A stretch of DNA of 64,000 nucleotides. Origin: Hormiphora californensis. Lineage: Eukaryota; Ctenophora; Tentaculata; Cydippida; Pleurobrachiidae. Positions 31,062 to 52,744 of the stretch are shown in pieces. The position numbers and the translations under genes are program-made. The stretch is from the NCBI GenBank assembly GCA_020137815.1, contig CM035359.1:1783506-1847505 (forward strand), read 5' to 3'. The notes below the pieces were generated by a model. It ran no database searches, was not told the DNA's origin, and saw only the letters and a list, made by a program, of their open reading frames with translations. Numbering within the stretch: the first letter of the stretch is position 1; each line of letters opens with the position of its first letter.

Positions 31062-32115
31062 TAATAACCCCCGTGTCACGTACCTTGTTGAGTAACCCCC
31101 GTGTCACGTACCTTGTTGAGTAACCCCCGTGTCACTTACCTTGTTGAGTAACCCCCGTGTCACTTACCTTGTTGAGTAACCCCCGTGTCACGTACCTTGT
31201 TGAGTAACCCCCGTGTCACGTACCTTGTTGAGTAACCCTCGTGTCACGTGCCTTGTTGAGTAACTTCCGTGTAACGTACCTTGTTGAGTAACCTCCGTGT
31301 CACGTACCTTGTTGAGTAACCTCCGTGTCACGTATCTTGTTGAGTAACCCCTGTGTCACGTACCTTGTTGAGTAACCCCCGTGTCACGTACCTTGTTGAG
31401 TAACCCCCGTGTCACGTACCTTGTTGAGTAACCCCCGTGTAACGTACCTTGTTGACTGTTGAGTAACCCCCGTGTCACGTACCTTGTTGAGTAACCCCCG
31501 TGTCACGTACCTTGTTGAGTAACCCCCGTGTCACGTACCTTGTTGAGTAACCCCCGTGTCACGTACCTTGTTGAGTAACCCCCGTGTCACGTACCTTGTT
31601 GAGTAACCCCCGTGTCACGTACCTTGTTGAGTAACCCCCGTGTCACGTACCTTGTTGTGTAACCCCCGTGTCACGTACCTTGTTGAATAACCCCGTGTCA
31701 CGTAACTTGTTGAGTAACCCCCGTGTCACGTACCTTGTTGAGTAACCCCCGTGTCACGTACCTTGTTGAGTAACCCCCGTGTCACGTACCTTGTTGAGTA
31801 ACCCCCGTGTCACGTACCTTGTTGAGTAACCCCCGTGTCACGGACCTTGTTGAGTAACCCCCGTGTCACGTACCTTGTTGAGTAACCCCTGTGTCACGTA
31901 CCTTGTTGAGTAACCCCCGTGTCACGTACCTTGTTGAGTAACCCCCGTGTCACGTACCTTGTTGAGTAACCCCCGTGTCACGTACCTTGTTGAGTAACCC
32001 CCGTGTCACGGACCTTGTTGAGTAACCCCCGTGTCACGTACCTTGTTGAGTAACCCCTGTGTCACGTACCTTGTTGAGTAACCCCCGTGTCACGTGCCTT
32101 GTTGGGTAACCCCCG
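31062..32115. repeat. 28-bp satellite array
   Basis: About 37 copies of a 28-bp unit (AACCCCCGTGTCACGTACCT plus TGTTGAGT). Most copies are identical; variants cluster between 31230 and 31350. One unit carries an 8-bp duplication (TTGACTGTTGAG near 31450). The unit includes CACGTAC/GTCACGT motifs. Confidence 0.97.
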
Positions 32116-32540
32116 TGTCACACCGCTCCTATGGTTCAGTAGATCCACGTAACGTCGTGTGTCATACCATAACATGTGATATTTTGTTGTGTGTCATATC
32201 ATAACATGTGATATGCTATCCGCTGGGTCTTGTGTCATGGCTGTCATACTGTCATCACCATACTGTCATAACCACCAACAAATCGAAACGCGGGTTCTTT
32301 TTGTTTCGGGCACATAAAATGCCCATTCAATATATTTGAAGCGTATATTGTGTACAATACTGTGTGTTTTAATATAGAATCATAAAGCTCTGTACTCATA
32401 AAAATATTACGTTCCAATCCCCACAAAATCAATATATTTAACCTTTGTGAAGTAGTCTTACTTCATCTCATTATATATCTCTTTTTCACATACACGACGC
32501 AATTCAAGAATTTTGTTTTTTGCAAACTCTCCCAGATCTC
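32116..32540. other. spacer after the 28-bp satellite
   Basis: Repeated GTGTCATACCATAACATGTGATAT-like blocks at 32160 and 32190 and CATACTGTCAT repeats near 32246-32268. No gene. Confidence 0.5.
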
Positions 32541-32552
32541 ATGGTTGGTGAC

Positions 32553-32664
32553 CTGTCAGAGCATTGGCGGAGCGCGCGAGAACTGTGGTCAGAGCATTGG
32601 CCTGACAGTTGGTGACATAGACACCTGGCGCGATGGGGGTCGCACCAGGTGTCTATGTCACCAA
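32553..32664. repeat. palindromic repeat copy plus 20-bp perfect hairpin
   Basis: 32553-32610 is an inverted copy of the short element at 7208-7267. It runs straight into a perfect 20-bp stem, TTGGTGACATAGACACCTGG (32609-32628), with its complement at 32645-32664 and a 16-nt loop. Confidence 0.85.
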
Positions 32665-33118
32665 ATCTCATGGCTGATAATGATCAAAAGGGAGTGTGAA
32701 CAGCTCTCTCTCTCTACAATACATTATCGTAATATAGATATCATTATAAAACATTAGCACATACAAACAACAGTTGAAAACATTTCATAAACATACCGGG
32801 GGGGGGGGGGGGGAAATAAGTCAACTCAAACCTCTGCAAAATTACTCAAAATCGAGTTAATATACAACTTGGTGAGCTGCTACCTAAATTAATCAATTAA
32901 AATTAATTAATTAATATCACCTAGCGGATTGAGATCCTAAATTAGCGTTTCCTCCCTGTGCTGCTGATGAACTACTGGGAGTTTTACTGAATGGCCCAAA
33001 AGCAAACATTGTCCTGTTAAAAAACCGGGGCGAATGGGCTCCATTGTCCGTGATTCTTCTCGGGGAAATGAGGCTGGAGACTAGGGGCGAGGTTTTGGAG
33101 CTCTTCTTTCCCCCTTGA

Positions 33119-43289
<10,171 letters not shown>

Positions 43290-43458
43290 TTTGACTACAA
43301 AATACACACAGCTGATCACGTAGTACAAAAACAGGGGAGAGAGAACTGCAGCAGCAGCAGCAGAGGGCTTTCGAGTATAAGGTGTGAGAGAGAGAGAGCG
43401 GCGCGGGAAGCAGAGAGAGAGAGAGGGGGAGAGAGAGGCTGATCGTATATGCAGAGTG

Positions 43459-43505
43459 TCGACGTCACAGTGTATCACGTGGTAGTGGTCGCGTGATGTG
43501 CACGT
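43459..43505 (-). promoter_or_regulatory. candidate SIK promoter elements (CRE-like, E-boxes)
   Basis: About 170-215 bp upstream of the SIK start, the minus strand has TGACGTCG (one base from a CRE). CACGTG lies at about 43476-43482 and GCACGTGT near 43500. Sites are seen; function is inferred. Confidence 0.4.
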
Positions 43506-43616
43506 GTATTGTGCAATGCGCAGCCATTGGCCTGCGTCAGTACAGCAGAGCTGAGAGAGAAAGTAAGTGGCAGAGAGACAGGAGATGGATAGGAAGGGAG
43601 AGATGAAGATATAGTT

Positions 43617-43619
<3 letters not shown>

Positions 43620-43678
<59 letters not shown>
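43620..43678. repeat. GA microsatellite
   Basis: About 58 bp of (GA)n upstream of the SIK gene. It is followed by a CT-rich imperfect complement (43700-43905), giving a large purine/pyrimidine inverted arrangement. Confidence 0.95.
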
Positions 43679-43679
<1 letters not shown>

Positions 43680-43905
43680 TATATAGAGAGATAGCGCTCG
43701 TCATCGCTCTCTCGCTCGTCTCAGCTCTCTCAGCTCAGACTCTCTATCTCTATCGCTATCTCTCTCGCGTCCGCTCTCGGCTTCTCTCGATCGCTTCGTC
43801 TCGCTCGCATCTCTTGCTCTACTCCGCGCTCTCTCTCTCTCTCCGTCTCCGCTCTCGCTCTCTCTGCGCTCCTCTCTACGACGCTCCTCATCTGCTCTCT
43901 CGCTC

Positions 43906-44358
43906 ATGAGAGAGAGAAAGCGTCACAGAAAAAGCTGTTTCCTAAAATTGTCGATGTCGTAAATCAGTGGGGTGGTGCAACAGTCTATTAGAGAATGAGC
44001 TAAATACCCATCTAAAAACAAGCATGCGAAAAGTAGAGACTGATGTATAAGAGAGAGAAATGGAGAGAGACTATAGAGCGACTGAAGAAATTCAAGAAAA
44101 ACTAAAAATGATAACCATCAGTCTGTAGTAAATGTCAAGCTTGACAAGGGTGGAGAAGGGATCACGAAATACCAAAAATAGCCCACACACTAAGTTGAAT
44201 AAGGGGTGGAGATCCCTCACTCAACAACTCATACTAATACAATCGTGAACAAAGCAGTTTAAAATGTATAAAAGCTCATAGTCATTAGTGAAGTAAAGTC
44301 ATAAAAAGCTGTGACGGTCACAGTGTGACCACCATTAGTCAAGTTGACTTACCCAAAC
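43906..44358. other. no gene identified
   Basis: Unique-looking spacer upstream of a TIR element. Confidence 0.4.
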
Positions 44359-44359
44359 C

Positions 44360-44806
44360 AGGGCTTGGTTACGAAGTCACCCCTATTATTGCAGCACGGT
44401 GGGGTAATTTCATTACCAAAGCCGGGGCACGGTGGGACTAGTCGAGGGTCGAGAGCAAGGCAAGTTGCAGTTATTCTTCATTGTCTGAACAAATCACAAC
44501 TTCAACATGTGTGATATATTACAAAAGTCCCAAAAGTAAACAAAGCGATAATGCAACTCAAGAGTTGTTTATACATCACCTCATGCAGCCGTAAACATGT
44601 TTTAATATGAAGATTGAACTACAGATACATAAGCGGGATGCTCGGGGGAAAGAATGTCCCGGTATATCGGGGTGTCCGGTATATCGGGGTCCCACTGTAT
44701 AGGATCTGCAGTGGGTCCGGCCCATGCATCACTAAATCAGCTATCGGGGTTCATACATTGGTATAATGAAATTACCCTCCGTGAAACATTAGGGGTGACT
44801 TCGTAG
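44360..44806. mobile_element. ~450-bp TIR element
   Basis: GGTTACGAAGTCACCCCTA with downstream GGTAATTTCATTA at the left matches, inverted, TAATGAAATTACCCTCCG...TAGGGGTGACTTCGTAGCC at the right (arms about 50 bp with an indel). The interior repeats GGTATATCGGGGT. No transposase. Confidence 0.75.
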
Positions 44807-45499
44807 CCCGCATCACACATATGTTATCAGACCAGGGTCAGTAAAAGACAAAACAAATGGATATGGGGATGTGGGATGACGCAAATGATGCGTGCGAGAA
44901 GTTATTAATAAGTTATTGAGTGAGGGTCTTATTTCTATTGGCACGACGTCAGAAGGTCTAACACATGAAATTGTTGTATCCGTGGCAACAATGATCAAAT
45001 CCCAGCTGAATTTTAGGTTTTACCCCTCTTTGGATATTTGATTAAATTTATAGGATAATACCGATACGTTACCCCCGTTATAATAGTACGTACCAAGTTT
45101 GACATGTTCCTAGTATGTCAGCTCTCGAGCGAGGCGCTTAAAGTGCCAAATGGACAAACTGCGTAGCATGGCAATATCAAGTTATAAGAAAGCCAAAAGT
45201 TAAATTAAATTCTTTTAATTTAAGACAAGCAATGTCTAATAGTGTCCGTGACGCCTGGTCCGATGAAGCGGGGCGAAAACCAATGATAGAACCGGAGACC
45301 TTGGAGGGATCGACAAGATGTGAGAGAAGCCTCAGAAAGAGGAGGCAAGCGTAGAGAGCTTGGGAGAAAAACAAGACCGGTTTAAACAAGGCACAGTACA
45401 AAAAGACCGTCCAAGAAATTTAAACAGATGACAAAGGCAGGATGAGTTTGTGAAGAAGAATCTAAGAGGTTACGGATGACCCAGCGGCTCTCCAGAAGA

Positions 45500-47290
45500 G
45501 ACTTGGGCATGTACTGGGAAGACGGAGACATCGTTACCAAGTGGACCCTTCAGATAAAACTTGGCGGATAATTTTGCAATCATTCCTTTAGTGAAAGATT
45601 GAAAGATCTGTCGTTATCCTTGAGTGAACAGGAGGAATCCGGAGAGAACCCGTGTCACATCGGCGGTACGGAGGAGTACGCTAATCAGTTTGAGGAAATT
45701 TCGGTTGTGGGCTTGATCCAGATGGTGAAGGAACTTTCCAGTAAGACGTGTATTTAGACCCTATCCCTACTTGGCTGGTGAAGGAACTGTCTCGAGGAGT
45801 TAGCGCCATCCTAACGGAAATTGTTAACAAATCGCTGAAGCGGGCATGTGTTTCCTGATGCTCTGCAAGGAGCACTGGTTATAGCCTACTATCAAGAACC
45901 CGAACGGTGATAAAGACCTGCTGTCGAACTACAGACCGTATCGAACATAGCGTTTGTTTCAAAGCTACTGGAAAAGGTTGTCCTCACTCCTTGAATTGAT
46001 CCTAGGAAAAATGATCTACTTAACCCCAACCAATCGGGTATAGAGTTGGGCACAAGCTGTGAGACTCTTCTTGCGGGTATGTTTGATGACCTTCTAAAGG
46101 ATTTGGGACTCTGGAAAAGTTGCTGCACTCATGCTTTCCTTGACATGAGCGCGGCATTCGACACGGTGGACCATCAGGCGCTAAGGAGTATTAGAGGGAG
46201 ATTTGGTGTTACTGGATTGGCGTTGGACTGGTTTAGGAGTTACCTAGGATCGAGGAATTTTCAAGTGAACATACGAGGGAACTTTCAGCGGCTATTGCCC
46301 TTATCTGTGGGGTTTCCACAAGGATCTCTGTTGGGACCGTTTCTTTTTCTACTTTACATTGAGGATTCACAGGATATTGCCCGGCCATACGGTTTGAACA
46401 TCAAGCTCTAATGCTGATGATCTCTCAACTGTATGTTAGCCTGATAACCGACTGATGCGGATGGTGGAATGTAACGAAGCAGGCAGTGGAGAGTGCCTTG
46501 GTAACATGAAGAGTGGATGGTCTCTAACTGGCTAAAGTGTAATGAGACAGACAGAGTTTGTCCTCCTTGGAAATCGAGCTCTTTGGAAAAGCTCAATTTT
46601 GATCCGGTAATAAACTTGGGGGTACGTCATTATACCAATGAAATGCCAAGGACAGACTGGAAAAACACTAGGAGTACTACTTGATGATCACCTTACGTTG
46701 GAGGGGCGTCAGGTAATAATGTGAAACGCAATGTGGACTGATGCTGAAGAACCTCTGGCAAGTCAACAAGTGCCTAGACAAGAGTACTAGATCCTTCTTG
46801 TAAAGCATTGGTGATATCAAAGATTGACTATTGTAATATCTTGTACTATGGACTGCCACAACGAATCCTTCAAAATCTACAGAGACTCTGAACTCCTGTA
46901 TACTGGTTTGTCTTTATCTGAATGGTCATCAAGATGATTACATGAGTATTTCAGAGAGGCTCACATTCTTTCCGATAACAGCAGAGATTAACTTTTAAGG
47001 CATGCCTGCTGGCTTACAAGATTTGTTCGAGGAACTGCCCCTAGGTACTTGTTGGATCTGGTAACCTAGGATGAGGAATATGGATCACTGAGGATGACGA
47101 GGGCTACAACTTCCAACGACTTTTTTTCCGGCTAAAATAATCCCAACTGTCAAGTATCAATGCAACTCGAAAGTTGCGTCGAAGAAGACTTTCGGTGTTT
47201 CTTCCCGAGTATGGAATGATCTCCCCCCTTGAGCTCAGATCAGTTCATCCTGTTGATCTGTTTAAGACAAACTAAAGACAAAGGTTATTT
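45500..47290 (+). pseudogene. decayed L2/CR1-like LINE reverse transcriptase
   Basis: RT motifs appear in order but in changing frames: KELSSKTCI near 45740, IVNKSLKRACV near 45820, LLSNYRP near 45920, VSKLLEKVVL near 45960, then a 121-codon open block with HAFLDMSAAFDTVDHQAL, RFGVTGLALDWFRSYLGSRN and GFPQGSLLGPFLFLLYIEDS. Later come a YCNILYYGLPQ remnant near 46835 and an HPVDLFKT-like tail near 47245. Order and motifs are those of L2/CR1-type elements. Many frameshifts and stops show an old dead copy. The upstream limit is uncertain. Confidence 0.85.
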
Positions 47291-47997
47291 TCAGGAGGCA
47301 TTCGGATCTGCTTCAGAGTTTGTAATCGGAGGTGTCCTAATTCCTTCCCCCTTTCCCGTGTCGAGCAGACAATTCTAGCATAGCAATTCCTTACTATTTC
47401 CCTTCCTAGGGCTATTATAGCAGGGGGGCTGCTGATGCAGTTGAGCTGACTTTTTGTTTGTAGCATGAGGGCTGCTGGCCTCTGTTTCTTTATATCCCGA
47501 TTTATATTCTGTTATTTAATTGCAGCTAACAAGTTGTTTTCCAGAAGTTTATGTGTCCCGTTTTTCCTTAGGCTTTTTTTTCAATTTTTTGAGTATATAA
47601 TCAGTAGATGTGTCTATTTTTGTTCTAAGTGAGTCAGATATTACAATCTTGGTGTACCGCTTCTGAATCTGGGCATTGTGTTGTGACTCATGTCAATGAT
47701 CCAGCCCTGTCTGGACTGAGGCGGTATACTAAAAACCCTTTATTATTATTATTATTATTATGGATTCCTCCTGTAATCTGTGTGAGCAATTACATAACCG
47801 GAAACAAACGTTTTGCCCGGCTGCCTGCCCTGAAAGTAAGATTCTTTTGGGACAAATTAGACTGAGTGAATATTATATTATCATAATTAAAACTAAAACT
47901 TCCGGTATAGATTATATGAGGTGCTGTAGGATTAGAGGTCGGATTTGTTTTTAACAATTTAAGATCGACATCTTCATTTCCAATATGGCGTACTCCA
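47291..47997. other. 3' region of the decayed LINE and spacer
   Basis: Includes a TTA trinucleotide run (47739-47761), which may be the tail of the LINE. No gene. Confidence 0.45.
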
Positions 47998-48308
47998 TCT
48001 CTATTATAATTTGGAGATGAACGTCGTCGAAGTCGTTCGTTAGGCGGTATCTAAGCGACAGACTGCTCCTTCATAAAACACGTTATGTGCCCAAAGCTGT
48101 AAAGCTGCTGTTCACACTTTTGCAACTTCCCGTGGAAGTTTGTTGATATTTTCGAATTCAACATTCAGTTCTCATGGTTACCACTCCAGTTGCCATGGCA
48201 ACCGTGATATTGACGTTGAAAAATGAAAGTGGCGAAAAGAACCACCCGGCGAAGCCGGGTGGATTATCAAAAAATCCTAACTTGAGGCGCACCCGATGGG
48301 TGCGCTAG
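47998..48308 (+). mobile_element. non-autonomous Helitron-like element
   Basis: Begins TCTCTATTATAATTTGGAG after a host A and ends with the hairpin GCGCACCC-GAT-GGGTGCGC running into CTAG, followed by a host T. It contains a second strong hairpin CCACCCGGC-GAA-GCCGGGTGG. There are no TIRs and no coding capacity. The hairpin abuts CTAG more closely than usual. The next bases, TCTATTATATTAGACAG, look like another Helitron 5' end. Confidence 0.55.
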
Positions 48309-48634
48309 TCTATTATATTAGACAGTATACTGACTACGACTCTTTACAATCATGTTTTAAAAACGGCCTATTTAAAACCACAGACCAAATAATTGTTGAT
48401 GTCAACAACAATCTCTGCTAATATGAACCGAATGACCCCCCATCCAATGCACTACGCTGTCTCCGGCCCTGACATCAAATAATGTACAGCAATTATACTC
48501 GTTGTCAAAAGAGGCCGGGTAGCTAGCTGTGACCTTATATGGAGCGATATTAAACGGTTTTCAGTTGCAACTTACTCAACAAGTTAATGGCTGGCATTTA
48601 GGGTATGCTAGCTGGTATGCTATAATAACGACTG

Positions 48635-48739
48635 TGTGTGACTGTGTGACTGTGTGACTGTGTGAGACTGTGTGAGACTGTGTGTGACTGTGTGTGACTG
48701 TGTGACTGCAGTGTGACTGTGTGTGACTGTGCGACCAGT
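48635..48739. repeat. GTGTGACT microsatellite at the gap edge
   Basis: Tandem CTGTGTGA units run into the N gap, which probably explains the gap. Confidence 0.95.
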
Positions 48740-48839
48740 NNNNNNNNNNNNNNNNNNNNNNNNNNNNNNNNNNNNNNNNNNNNNNNNNNNNNNNNNNNNN
48801 NNNNNNNNNNNNNNNNNNNNNNNNNNNNNNNNNNNNNNN
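48740..48839. other. assembly gap (100 N)
   Basis: Exactly 100 N, a conventional placeholder length; true size unknown. Confidence 1.
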
Positions 48840-50051
48840 CCAAGGGGGAAATTAAAGGGGTTGGGTTTTTTTTGGGGAAAACCCCTTTGTTTGTTTTGGG
48901 GGGGTCTTTGTTTGTTTGTTTAAAAGGGGGACTCTTAAAGGAACCTTTTTGGGCCCAAGGGGTTTTTAAATGAAAAAGGGGCCCCCTCGGGGGGGCTCCC
49001 AAAATTTGGGGGGGTTTCTTTTTTTGGGAAAAGGGAAAAAATTTTTCTTTTGGCCCAAGACTGAATTGGAAAAATTTTGGGGAACCCGTAATCAGTCAGG
49101 GAATGCAGTCCTTTAATTACCGGCCAAACAGGAACGAGAGCGGTGGGTCCCTCCGGATGTTTTTAAAACCGTTGCCAATTGGAAGGGGGGATATAATAGC
49201 TCCGTGATCTCGTCTGCCAAAATGTGTTAAGGACCCTCTGTCTATACGTCCCTTTTTCCCCGGGACATAGAGTGTTTAGGGTTCGTGATTTTGTAACACT
49301 ATTAGTTGGTAGAGACGTGATGCAGCGGCTATTATATATATTATTGTATATATACAACCACCGGGTTGGTGCAACCTAGAAAGGCCTAAACTTTCTGGGG
49401 TCAAACAATATAAACAAACAGAGTGGGGAGTCGTTATTGGAAATTCTCTCGTTTGACGTAATCTCTGTCAGTCTAAGTATAATATCATAATGATGCAGCC
49501 CTTTAATTATATATTCAAATGAGACATGTTTTTTTCGTCAGAAAAACTCAGAAAACATCAAAAAAAAAAACGAAAAAATTGGCTCTATCTCAAAGGGAGA
49601 AAGTGAGTCAACAAAGTGAGTCAAAGGTTTTTTAAATTGAAAAATTTTTAAATGGATCAAGGATGCCGGGGGGGAGAGAAAGGAGCAGAGGAGAGAGAGG
49701 AAAAAAGAGGAAAGAGGGGGGAGGGGAAAAGAGGAGGGAGGAGAGAGAGGAAACAGGAGGGGTGAAGGGGAGCGCGGAGGGGAGAAGGGGGAAAGGGGAA
49801 AAAGGGGGATTTAAAAGAAAAAAAAAAAGGGGGAATCCCCAAGAAGAAAAAGCCGGGAAGGGAAAAAGGCCTTGAGAACGACCCGAAATGAGGCCCCCCC
49901 CCCGGGGAATCCCCAAGCGGATGGTTTTAAAAAGGGGAACCCACAGGGCCCTCGATGGGGGAAGGAAAAGGGAAAAGAAGAAGGAAAAGGAAGGGAAAAG
50001 ACCAGGGAGGGGCCAGGGGAGGGGAGAAAAAGAAAAGGGGAAAAGGGGGGG

Positions 50052-50093
<42 letters not shown>

Positions 50094-50290
50094 GTTGAAC
50101 GGCAAAAAAGGCCCCAATTTTTTTTTTTTTGGAACAAATTTCGGATTTTAATTTTTCCCACAAACAAGGGAAAAAAAAAAGGAAGCAAAGGAAAATTTCC
50201 CCCCCTGGGCTTGGAAAAAAAAGGGGGGAAAAAATTTTTGGGAAAAAGGGAAAAATTTATATCCCCCAAGGGGGGGGCTTACTAGAGAGA
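48840..50290. other. homopolymer-rich, probably low-quality sequence
   Basis: Dense runs such as GGGGG, TTTTTTTT, CCCCCCCC and a roughly 37-base A run (50053-50089), in a style unlike the flanks. Between about 49080 and 49640 the text becomes more normal. ORFs of poly-Phe/Pro or Lys/Gly type here are not genes. Confidence 0.75.
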
Positions 50291-51011
50291 TGATAGATAA
50301 AATCTCGCGGGGGGCTTTGAAAGGGTGTTGACGTCATAAAATCAAGCCTTGTATATTTCGGTTGCCGGGAGATGATATCAATCATATTTATTGAATTTTT
50401 AAAATAAAGCTTTCTTGATTTTAATCCATATTTTCAAGTCCTTTTCCCCTCGAATCTTAAAAGTTTAAAAAACCCCAAAGAGTTTTGCGAGTGTGCCGTG
50501 TGGGGAAGACTCCCTGATGCCCCATTACCCCCCAACTCCCCTTTTCTTTCCTCCTTTTCCTTCTATCCCCTTCTTTCTCTCACCCTCTCCCTCTCTTTCT
50601 CTCTCACACTTTAAACAAGCAAGCAAGCGAGAAAATTATATGACTTATCGAAAGATACTCTCTTTTTTAATGTTTGATTGATAGTGACTTGTACTGTTTT
50701 ACTGAACTCGCGGTGAGGTGATCTGATCGAGAAAAATCAACATCGATATATCCTTCTAATCTAATTGGCTGTCAATACTCTGCGGGAGGTGCAGGGAATC
50801 ATTATATAATATAGGATATAATTGGAGGAGCGAGGAGCCGATCTATATAACCCAAATAATTCCGCGGATCTCAGTAGCTGCAGATTAGGACAATTGACAA
50901 GGCTTGTTAGGCGCAATAACGGTGATAGAAAACTACGGCTGAAACTATATAGCTCAATAGGAAGATTATACAAGCCACAGCTAGTGCTAGGAAACTAAAT
51001 CAGTTTTAAAG
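50291..51011. other. no gene identified
   Basis: Ordinary-looking AT-rich spacer with a short CT-rich tract (50530-50610). Confidence 0.4.
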
Positions 51012-51073
51012 ATGCCGGAGCACGCGCAGCATCTCAACATGCTGGATCAGTTCATCGATGAACTAAACGATGA
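51012..51073 (+). CDS. candidate first coding exon, unknown protein
   Basis: ATG at 51012 opens MPEHAQHLNMLDQFIDELND and ends at a GA|GTAGGT donor in phase 2. The peptide looks like an amphipathic helix. Possible downstream exons are at about 52662-52744 (FRKYFAPWVVDDVHAQSKLL, donor CAG|GTAAGA, phase 2) and 53923-53945 (RYLDEKGL). The last two join in a consistent phase, but the join from exon 1 is not clean. Family not recognised. Confidence 0.35.
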
Positions 51074-52320
51074 GTAGGTGGAATAAATAATAATATGTCA
51101 ACATGATACATGTGAAGCTGTGATGAGTAGGTGGAATAATGTCAACATGATGTGTGAAGCTGTGATGTGTGTTGTTCAAAAAAGGGCTGGGCTGTGACGA
51201 TTGAATCATGACCGTAAAAGTAAATATCACATCTGTGTTGTGTAACGTGTGAAGCAATATTACAATACAGTTACTATGTACATTTTAAGAGTCTACATAT
51301 ATTATACATATATTATATATATATATATATAAGATCGTTGCCTTGACCCTGTTTCACCATGCTTCGTACGGGAAACAAAATGTAAAGGACGGTTAACAAA
51401 TCGTCAATCAGAACCGAGGAAAGGGAATTTAGTTGATAAGGGCTGTCAGGTGCGATGAATTTGAATCCTTTAGAGATAATAGTTTTTACTGAGATCTGAA
51501 TTAGGGATCAGTAACAGGTAGCAATCGAGGAAGCATTTTGAAATTCGGCCGGGGGGACGTCAAGTGATAACCCGAAAATGGTGGTATAAACGATTGTGAT
51601 ACAACTCAGACTTGTAAACGATCACGATATAGGAAGACAGCTGGCAGGTCATACATGTGACGTCATAAATGTTAAACTTGTTACCAGGGTGATTTAAATT
51701 GCCTTATAAGGTCACAAAAGGTGCAGTTTTAAGTGATATAATGACGCGGTAAAGGGATGAGGCTCCCAGCAGCATGAGAGTTGCATGATAAAGATTTGTC
51801 AGATGGAGTGCTGCATACTTTCCTGACAAGCGAGGAATTTTCGATTGAAATATAATTTACTGACGTCCCAAGAATTCAACTTGAATTATGGTTTCAAATG
51901 AAACGGCATACTCAATTCAAAATGCCGCTTGATTCCAAATGGCAATTAGGACATGGGTTTAGTATTCTATTAGAATACTATTCTAAAACCATATCTCGAA
52001 GCAAGCTGGTATAGGGAGAGACGAGAGTTCTGAATTTATGCTTTAGAAATCTGAAACTATTCTCTAGAAATCTGAATTTATTCTCTAGAAATCTGAATTT
52101 ATGCTTTAGCATGTTTAGAATCAAAGGGTGCCGTGACGTTATTATGTTCTAACCCGGTGCTCGCGAGAAGAGGGTCGAGCTAGGTAGCGGTGACGATAGA
52201 GTCTGAACACAATTGCACAGTGGACAGCTTCAATAATCTATACTTTAAAGCTGTCTTGATGGGTGGTCGGTAATGGATCAGAGGGTTCTAGAAACCTATA
52301 AATAGTGGGGGCTACCCATG
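51074..52320. other. spacer or intron
   Basis: Includes a duplicated GATGAGTAGGTGGAATAA block (51068, 51122), an AT microsatellite near 51310-51330, two dispersed ~65-bp repeat copies (51335-51375 inverted, 52141-52190) and TTCTCTAGAAATCTGAATTTAT duplications at 52030-52110. No gene. Confidence 0.5.
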
Positions 52321-52650
52321 GAGAATATGATAGAGATGTAGGGGGAGAAGGGAGAGGGCCAGAGAGAGGGACTGAGAGAGGGAATGAGAGAGGGAGAAGG
52401 GAGAGAGGGCCAGGGAGAGGGCCAGGGAGAGAGGGACTGAGCGAGGGAGAAGGGAGAGGGACTGAGAGAGGGACTGAGAGAGGGCCAGGGAGAGGGGGAC
52501 TGAGAGAGGGCCAGGGAGAGAGGGACTGAGAGAGGGCCAGGGAGAGAGGGACTGAGAGATGGATTGAGAGAGGGCCAGGGAGAGGGCCAGAGCCCGCAGG
52601 GAGAGAGAGGAGACAGCTGGAGAAAGAGGGAGAGGAGAGAAAGAGAGTGT
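52321..52650. repeat. purine-rich minisatellite GGGAGAGGGCCAGGGAGA
   Basis: Irregular tandem units of GGGAGAGGGCCA, GGGACTGAGAGA and GGGAGAGA. Long ORFs in both strands are compositional. Confidence 0.9.
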
Positions 52651-52661
52651 GTGTGAGCTTT

Positions 52662-52744
52662 TTCGCAAATACTTTGCTCCATGGGTGGTCGATGATGTTC
52701 ATGCACAATCGAAGCTTCTCGTCGAAAAAATGCACTCGGGCAGG
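52662..52744 (+). CDS. candidate internal exon, unknown protein
   Basis: Open frame FRKYFAPWVVDDVHAQSKLL followed by VEKMHSG and a good donor (CAG|GTAAGA). The amino-acid mix looks coding. The upstream acceptor is ambiguous because the purine minisatellite precedes it. The phase fits the candidate exon at 53923-53945 (RYLDEKGL, preceded by GCCGCAG). Confidence 0.35.

Noticed and set aside
31062-32115. Possible CRISPR array (28-bp regular repeat)
   Set aside because: Units are directly contiguous with no spacers, in a eukaryotic genome. It is a satellite.
49632-50285. Lys/Gly- and Phe/Pro-rich ORFs after the gap
   Set aside because: Homopolymer-stretched, probably erroneous sequence.
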